From an uncultured Alphaproteobacteria bacterium (lineage in GTDB: Bacteria; Pseudomonadota; Alphaproteobacteria; GCA-2731375): a DNA stretch of 64,000 nucleotides. This document shows positions 59,482 to 64,000 of the stretch, in pieces (the first letter of the stretch is position 1; each line of letters begins with the position of its first letter). The DNA lies in NCBI GenBank assembly GCA_951812805.1, contig CATOSZ010000001.1, positions 806,001 through 870,000 on the forward strand, read 5' to 3'. The translations under genes and the position numbers were made by a program. The notes below the pieces were generated by a model, which was not told the origin of the DNA, did no database searches, and saw nothing but the letters and a program-made list of their open reading frames with translations.

Positions 59482-59820
59482 TCAAACGTCCACGTAAACC
59501 GCGATTGCGGCGCTCGCCAGGATGGCGACGCCGTCTCCCTCCTCGTCCGGCACATCGAGGCCGCCCTTGCGCACCTCGACCGTCACCTGGCCATGCGGCA
59601 GCGCCGCGCGCACCGCCGCCTCGTCGACCCGGTCCGGCCGGGCGACGCCGATGGTGACGTGCACCCGCATGTCGGCGGCCTTCAGGCCGAGACTGCCGAA
59701 CAGGCTGAGCGAGGAATGACGCAACGCATCCTCCACCGCGCGGGTCGCCGCCTTGGTGTAGTCGCCGGCATGCAAATTGTTGGAGGCGCCGAGTTCCAGA
59801 ATGATCCGTTGTCCCTGCAT
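59482..59820 (-). CDS. Lin0512-family protein, paralogue 2
   Basis: A 112-residue small protein of the Lin0512 family (function unknown, sometimes linked to cyclic hydrolases). It contains IILELGASNNLHAGDYTKAA, LRHSSLSLFGSLG, MRVHVTIGVARPDRVDE and a C-terminal AILASAAIAVYV. It is a diverged tandem paralogue of the next gene upstream (59820-60173), sharing the D.TKAA.RA..DAL.H.SL pattern, V.IGV.RP..VD and an ALPHG or VLPHG element. Its ATG overlaps the paralogue's stop by one base (TGATG), so the two are translated together. Confidence 0.85.
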   Translation of the reverse strand: MQGQRIILELGASNNLHAGDYTKAATRAVEDALRHSSLSLFGSLGLKAADMRVHVTIGVARPDRVDEAAVRAALPHGQVTVEVRKGGLDVPDEEGDGVAILASAAIAVYVDV

Positions 59821-60173
59821 CACGCGCCCTCCTCCGGCAGATCGAGGCGGACGATCGCCGCGGCATGGGCGATGATGGTGACGTCCGTGCCGGCGGCGTT
59901 GGGGATTTCCAGCCCGCCTTCCTCGACATGCACCGTGCCCCGCCCGTGCGGCAGCACCGCCTGGATCCGTTCCGGGTCGACCTCGCCGGGTCGCGGCACG
60001 CCGATGCGGACCTCGACCTGCATGTCGTCCGCCGACAAACCGAAAGGCGCCCCGATGGTGAGCGAGTTGTGCCACAGCGCGTCGCGCAACGCCCGCTCCG
60101 CCGCCTTGGTGCAGTCGCCGCCCCTGATGTCGGTGCCCATGCCGAACTCGACCACCATGCGTTTCAACGCCAT
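59820..60173 (-). CDS. Lin0512-family protein, paralogue 1
   Basis: A 117-residue Lin0512-family protein. Recognised from MVVEFGMGTDIRGGDCTKAA, RALRDALWHNSLTIGAPFGL, MQVEVRIGVPRPGEVDPERI and TDVTIIAHAAAIVRLDL. GGAGGTGGC precedes ATG 60173, so this is the first gene of a leftward unit: two Lin0512 genes, class II aldolase, GFA protein, phosphotriesterase-like. The pair may form a heteromer, since co-translated paralogues often do (inference). Divergent from an amidohydrolase gene. Confidence 0.85.
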   Translation of the reverse strand: MALKRMVVEFGMGTDIRGGDCTKAAERALRDALWHNSLTIGAPFGLSADDMQVEVRIGVPRPGEVDPERIQAVLPHGRGTVHVEEGGLEIPNAAGTDVTIIAHAAAIVRLDLPEEGA

Positions 60174-60267
60174 TGCCACCTCCGATGTTGCCTCGGGCAA
60201 AGCTATAGCGGTTTCGCCGCAACGACGCATCCACTAGGATCGCCGCCACAACGCGTGGGAGGGCGAC

Positions 60268-61296
60268 ATGGCGGCGAGATCGACGAACCGGGACTGGCTG
60301 GATCAGGTGGTCGAGGAGACCTTGGAACCCGATCTGCCGATCATCGACCCCCATCACCATCTCTGGGAATTCCGGCACGAGCGGGCGGCGCATTGCTATC
60401 TGCTGGACGAGCTGCTGGAGGACATCAACGCCGGCCACAATATCGTCAAGACCGTCTTCATCGAGTGCGGCGCCATGTTCCGCGAGGGCGCCGGTTCCAA
60501 GTGGGAGGTTCTGGGCGAGACCGAGTTCGTGAACGGTGTCGCCGCGATGAGCGCGTCCGGCCTCTATGGGCCCTGCCGGGTCGCCGCCGGCATCGTCGGG
60601 CGGGCCGACCTGCAACTCGGCGCGGAAGTCGGCGAGGTTCTGGACGCCCTGATCGCCGCCGGTGGCGGGCGGTTCCGCGGCATCCGCCACCAGTGCACCT
60701 GGCACGAACATCCCGACATCCCGAACGGCCGCAACGATCCGCCGGCCCATGTCATGGCGGACGCCAAGTTCCGCGAAGGCTTCGCCGAGCTGGCGCCGCG
60801 CCGGCTGAGCTTCGAGGCCTGGTGCTATCACACGCAGATCCGCGACGTGATCGACCTCGCCCGCGCCTTCCCCGACACCACGATCATTCTCAATCACTTT
60901 GGCGGCCCCCTCGGCATCGGCCCCTATGTCGGCAAGCACGACGAGATCTTTCCCGGCTGGCAAGCCGACATCACGGAACTGGCGCGCTGCCCCAACGTCG
61001 TCGCCAAGCTCGGCGGCCTGGTCATGGAGCTGAACGGCTTCGGCTGGCACGAACGCGACCGCCCGCCCGGCAGCGCCGAGTTGATGGAGACGAACCGCCG
61101 CTGGTTCGAGCACACGATCGAGGCCTTCGGGCCGACGCGGTGCATGTTCGAATCCAACTTCCCCGTGGACATGGTGTCGTGCAGCTACAACGTGCTGTGG
61201 AACTCGTTCAAACGGCTGGTCGCCGGCGCCGGCGTCGCGGAGAAGACGGACCTGTTCCACGACACCGCGCAGCGGGTCTACCGCCTCACCGATTGA
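60268..61296 (+). CDS. Amidohydrolase 2 (PF04909) family protein
   Basis: A 342-residue TIM-barrel metal hydrolase. PIIDPHHHLWEFRHE near residue 28 provides the first metal ligands; further features are CYHTQIRDVIDLARAF, TTIILNHFGGPLGIG and the C-terminal RCMFESNFPVDMVSCSYN, with the metal Asp replaced by a Glu/Ser/Asn segment that should be checked. Members act as lactonases (for example on pyranone-2,4-dicarboxylate-like acids) or decarboxylases. It is divergent from the Lin0512-aldolase unit and followed by GST and nitronate monooxygenase genes. Confidence 0.9.
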   Translation: MAARSTNRDWLDQVVEETLEPDLPIIDPHHHLWEFRHERAAHCYLLDELLEDINAGHNIVKTVFIECGAMFREGAGSKWEVLGETEFVNGVAAMSASGLYGPCRVAAGIVGRADLQLGAEVGEVLDALIAAGGGRFRGIRHQCTWHEHPDIPNGRNDPPAHVMADAKFREGFAELAPRRLSFEAWCYHTQIRDVIDLARAFPDTTIILNHFGGPLGIGPYVGKHDEIFPGWQADITELARCPNVVAKLGGLVMELNGFGWHERDRPPGSAELMETNRRWFEHTIEAFGPTRCMFESNFPVDMVSCSYNVLWNSFKRLVAGAGVAEKTDLFHDTAQRVYRLTD

Positions 61297-61320
61297 ACAT
61301 AGAACCCCTGGAGACACGAC

Positions 61321-61941
61321 ATGCTTTTGGTTGGCCGTACCGTTTCGCCCTTCGTCCGTCGCACCGTCGTGGTGCTAAAGCAGCTGGGCGTCGACTATGA
61401 TGAACTGCACCTCTCCACTGCCGACGACCTGGAGGCGATCCTGGAGAAGAACCCGGTCGGCCGGGTGCCGGCGCTGATCCTGGACGACGGTGAGACCATC
61501 GTCGACAGTCAGGCGATCATCGAGCACCTGCTGGAAACGGCCGGCCCGGACAATGGCCTGATGCCGGCCTCGGGCGCGGCCCGGCGCAAGGTCCGCAATC
61601 TGTCGGCGATCGCCACCGGCGCCATGGAGAAGGGCGTCTCCTCGTCCTACGAGCGCAACCGGCGGCCCGAGGACAAGATCTACCAGGGCTGGGTCGATCG
61701 GGTGGACAGCCAGGCGGCCTCCGCCCTGGCAGCGCTGGAGACGGCGGCCGAGACGGCGGGCGACGGCTGGCTCGCGGGCGAAACGATGACGCTCGCCGAC
61801 ATCGACGCCGCCATCGCCTATCAGTTCATCAAAGGCGCTGCCCCCTACCTGATGGAAGGCGGTGGCTATCCGGCATTGGCCGCCCTGGTGGAGCGGATCA
61901 AACCCCTGCCCGCCTACGACGCCAGTCGCTGGCGCGGCTAG
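61321..61941 (+). CDS. Glutathione S-transferase-like protein
   Basis: A 206-residue GST. MLLVGRTVSPFVRRTVVVLK is a classical N-terminus with a Ser next to Pro (SPF), typical of Ser-type or omega-like enzymes. The cis-Pro is in NPVGRVPALILDDGETIVDS, with QAIIEHLLE binding glutathione. The C-terminal domain includes GWLAGETMTLADIDAAIAYQ. The start is 24 bases after the amidohydrolase stop, so it shares that transcript. It could isomerise a ring-cleavage product or remove a reactive intermediate, by analogy with maleylpyruvate-type GSTs. Confidence 0.92.
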   Translation: MLLVGRTVSPFVRRTVVVLKQLGVDYDELHLSTADDLEAILEKNPVGRVPALILDDGETIVDSQAIIEHLLETAGPDNGLMPASGAARRKVRNLSAIATGAMEKGVSSSYERNRRPEDKIYQGWVDRVDSQAASALAALETAAETAGDGWLAGETMTLADIDAAIAYQFIKGAAPYLMEGGGYPALAALVERIKPLPAYDASRWRG

Positions 61942-61954
61942 GCGGACGCGGGCC

Positions 61955-63007
61955 ATGTGGTCGCGAAACGCCCTCACCGAGCGGCTCGACCTCGAATGGC
62001 CGATCCTGCAGGCGCCGATGGGCTCCAACAGCACGCCGGCGCTGGCCGCGGCGGTGAGCAATGCCGGCGGCCTCGGCGGGCTCGGCATGTGGGGCGCCAC
62101 ACCGGCGGAGGCGGAGCGGCGCATCGCCGGCTTTCGCCAGTTGAGCGGCGGGGCGATCAACGCCAACTATCCGCTGTGGGCGGATCCGGGTGATCTCACC
62201 GGCACCGGCGAGGAGATGCGCGAGCGCCTGCGCGGCCTGTTCGACGCGGCGGGCGTCGACGAGATGCCGGAGCCGCACTCCACGGCCGGTGAAATCGACA
62301 GCGACTATCTCGCCACCCTCTGCCGCCTGAAGCCGGAGGTGATCAGCTTTCACTTCGCCCTGCCGCCGCCCGACGATCTGGCGGCCTTGCAGGCGGCGGG
62401 CAGCTACATCATCGCCAGCGCCACGACCGTGGCGGAGGCCCGCGAGCTGGCGGCGCGCGGCGTCGATGCGGTCATCGCCCAGGGGGCGGAGGCGGGCGGG
62501 CATCGGGGCACCTTCAGTGGCGTCGACATGGCGCAGCAGCCGGGCTTGATGTCGCTGCTGCCGCAGGTCGTCGACGCGGTCGCGGTGCCGGTGATCGCGG
62601 CCGGCGGCATCGCCGACGGGCGGGGTATCGCCGCGGCGATGATCCTGGGCGCCAGCGCCGTACAGATGGGCACCGCCTTCCTCGGCGCCGAGGAAGCCAA
62701 CGTCCTGCCGGAACATCGAGACGCGCTTCGCCGGGCCGACGACGCCTCGACGATCGTCAGCGCCGTCGGCTCCGGCCGGCCGGCCCGGGTCATCCGCAAC
62801 CGGCTGGTCGACGACCTCTCCCCGGCGGAGCCCCTGCCCTTCCCCTCGCAATTGAGCGTGACCAAGGCGCTCGCCGGCACCGGTGATGCCGACTTTGCCA
62901 TTCTGCATTCCGGCCAGTCGGCGGCGCTGACCCGTGACCTGCCGGCAGCCGACCTGGTCCGTGCCCTGGCGGACGAGACGAGCCGGCGCCTGGCGGCGTT
63001 CCGCTGA
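61955..63007 (+). CDS. Nitronate monooxygenase-like FMN protein
   Basis: A 350-residue homologue of 2-nitropropane dioxygenase. LEWPILQAPMGSNSTPALAA is the N-terminal FMN site, VDAVIAQGAEAGGHRGTF the catalytic His loop, and VIAAGGIADGRGIAAAMILGAS the phosphate-binding part. It differs from the other homologue here (38315-39304) in length and detail, so the two are separate paralogues. ATG 61955 lies 13 bases after the GST stop. Probably detoxifies or uses nitronates or oxidises related carbon acids. Confidence 0.9.
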   Translation: MWSRNALTERLDLEWPILQAPMGSNSTPALAAAVSNAGGLGGLGMWGATPAEAERRIAGFRQLSGGAINANYPLWADPGDLTGTGEEMRERLRGLFDAAGVDEMPEPHSTAGEIDSDYLATLCRLKPEVISFHFALPPPDDLAALQAAGSYIIASATTVAEARELAARGVDAVIAQGAEAGGHRGTFSGVDMAQQPGLMSLLPQVVDAVAVPVIAAGGIADGRGIAAAMILGASAVQMGTAFLGAEEANVLPEHRDALRRADDASTIVSAVGSGRPARVIRNRLVDDLSPAEPLPFPSQLSVTKALAGTGDADFAILHSGQSAALTRDLPAADLVRALADETSRRLAAFR

Positions 63008-63011
63008 GCCG

Positions 63012-64000
63012 TCAGCCCGCGGCGGCGAGCGGGCCTTTCAGCAGTACCCCCGGCACAGCCCCCGTCGCCTCGCCGTCCTCCATCGTCACCTCGCCGCCGA
63101 CGACGGTCCACGCAATCCCTTCGGCCTTCTGCACCAGGCGCCGGGCGCCGCTCGGCAGATCGCTCTCGACGGTCGGCAGGCGCGGCTTCACGCCCGCTTC
63201 GTCGAAGACGACGAGATCGGCGACGTAGCCGGTACGGATCAGGCCTCGGCCCTCCAACTCCCAGGCCGAGGCGTTGTCGAAGCTCAGCATGCGCACGGCC
63301 TCCTCCAGCGTGAAGGCCTGGCGGTCGCGCACCCAGTAGCTCAGCATGTGCGTCTGAAGGGAGGCGCCCATCTCCTGGCAAACGTGCGCACCGGAATCGG
63401 AGAAGGTGGCGAGATTGCGCGGGTGGCGCAGCATGCCGAGGATATCGTCCGGCTTTTCGTTTACCAGCGGCTGCACGAAGACCTGGTTCTCGTTCTCCAG
63501 GCAGAGGTCGATCATCACCTCGACCGGATGCTGGCCGCGCGTGCTCGACAGATCTTCGATCGAGGGATCCTTCCAGTCGACGTCGAGCATGGCATAGAGG
63601 CCCGCGTAGTCCAACTTGCGCGGGTCCGTCGTCGCCGCACCTCCGCCCTGGAACATGCCCGCGTCGCGCGGCTTCATCTTCTCTTCGTCGGCGACGAGGC
63701 GGCCGCGCACCTCGGGATCGGCGAGGCGGCGGCGCTGTTCGTCCAGCGGCAGCTCACGCAATTCGCGCCAGGCCGGCAGGACGTCGAAGGGCAGATAGGA
63801 TTTCAGGCTGAACAGCGCGTTGATCGAACGCGTCGTCGTCTGTCCCCACATCCGGCCGCCCTTGGCCACCGTGTCGTCGATATAGTCGAGCTGGTATTGC
63901 CAGGGGTTGGGATCGACGCCCTGCGCCGTGGCGATGGTGCCGAACATGATCGGCCGGCCGCTCGCGAGTGCGATCTCCTGCAGCCGGGCGAGAAACTCAC
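63012..64000 (-). CDS. D-aminoacylase / N-acyl-D-amino-acid deacylase, C-terminal part
   Basis: The last about 328 residues of an amidohydrolase-superfamily deacylase; the N-terminal metal-binding domain lies beyond the right edge. The visible parts are PIMFGTIATAQG, QTTTRSINALFSLKSYLPFD, NPRDAG-like (here KPRDAGMFQ), HPRNLATFSDSGAHVCQEMG with the metal Asp, and the C-terminal GRGLIRTGYVADLVVFDEAG plus TVESDLPSGARRLVQKAEGI. Closest in style to D-aminoacylases and related N-acyl amino acid hydrolases. Convergent with the nitronate monooxygenase gene four bases away. Confidence 0.9.
   Translation of the reverse strand, partial: EFLARLQEIALASGRPIMFGTIATAQGVDPNPWQYQLDYIDDTVAKGGRMWGQTTTRSINALFSLKSYLPFDVLPAWRELRELPLDEQRRRLADPEVRGRLVADEEKMKPRDAGMFQGGGAATTDPRKLDYAGLYAMLDVDWKDPSIEDLSSTRGQHPVEVMIDLCLENENQVFVQPLVNEKPDDILGMLRHPRNLATFSDSGAHVCQEMGASLQTHMLSYWVRDRQAFTLEEAVRMLSFDNASAWELEGRGLIRTGYVADLVVFDEAGVKPRLPTVESDLPSGARRLVQKAEGIAWTVVGGEVTMEDGEATGAVPGVLLKGPLAAAG

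Noticed and set aside
59060..60217. Rightward long frame opposite the Lin0512 and aldolase genes
   Set aside because: The composition is that of an antisense shadow; the leftward genes have proper starts, ribosome binding sites and overlaps.
1..64000. CRISPR arrays, rRNA genes, prophage or conjugation modules
   Set aside because: No regularly spaced repeats, rRNA-like segments, phage structural genes or transfer genes were seen on reading both strands.

Overview
The window is high-GC, densely packed bacterial chromosome and suggests an alphaproteobacterium, most likely Rhodospirillales or a relative. The basis is gene content and order: an overlapping surA-pdxA-rsmA run, holC overlapping pepA, rplM-rpsI followed by argC, and many hydantoinase, amidohydrolase, LLM-flavin and nitronate-monooxygenase genes. 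This placement is inference from content; no rRNA or tRNA gene was seen.

Layout. 1-3.6 kb: the end of an unidentified gene, then a small gene split by a 2,975-bp IS21-family element (copy 1). 3.7-15.8 kb: housekeeping genes, with holC-pepA leftward and surA-pdxA-rsmA rightward, separated by a 1,118-bp IS481-like element (copy 1). Then come a lipoprotein, an amidinotransferase, a GT2 glycosyltransferase and an overlapping Nudix-yciB-DUF3445-rpiA operon. 15.8-26.5 kb: accessory enzymes (FAD oxidase, SDR, RidA-like, THI5-like binding protein, VOC-cupin fusion), a hybrid sensor kinase, an alpha/beta hydrolase and a 650-residue exported protein with three copies of an unusual motif. 26.6-29.5 kb: rplM-rpsI, terminator, argC, gamma-carbonic anhydrase. 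29.7-32.7 kb: IS21 copy 2, opposite in orientation to copy 1, lying between two unrelated truncated genes and lacking a target duplication. 32.7-64 kb: a largely catabolic region. It holds a FemAB-like/2OG-oxygenase/cupin/membrane operon, transporter and hydrolase genes, IS481 copy 2 (inverted relative to copy 1), an LLM oxidoreductase, an M20 peptidase, a CobW-amidohydrolase pair, hyuB-hyuA, SDR, PhyH oxygenase with a divergent LysR regulator, a MetE-like protein, a cyclase-TPR protein, two GSTs, a phosphotriesterase-like lactonase, a class II aldolase, tandem Lin0512-family paralogues, amidohydrolases and a D-aminoacylase running off the right edge.

How it fits together. The left half is mostly essential or conserved genes in overlapping operons (ATGA/GTGA junctions imply translational coupling). 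The right half reads as scavenging and degradation of ring amides, acylated amino acids, nitro compounds and lactones; substrates cannot be assigned from sequence alone. The most informative signals concern genome plasticity: two IS families, each present as a near-identical inverted pair, with target duplications that let the insertion history be read. IS21 copy 1 is a simple insertion that split a small gene, both IS481 copies are simple insertions, and IS21 copy 2 marks a rearrangement junction. The IS21 element also carries an unusual tail containing a degenerate IS256-type remnant and a 107-bp imperfect palindrome.
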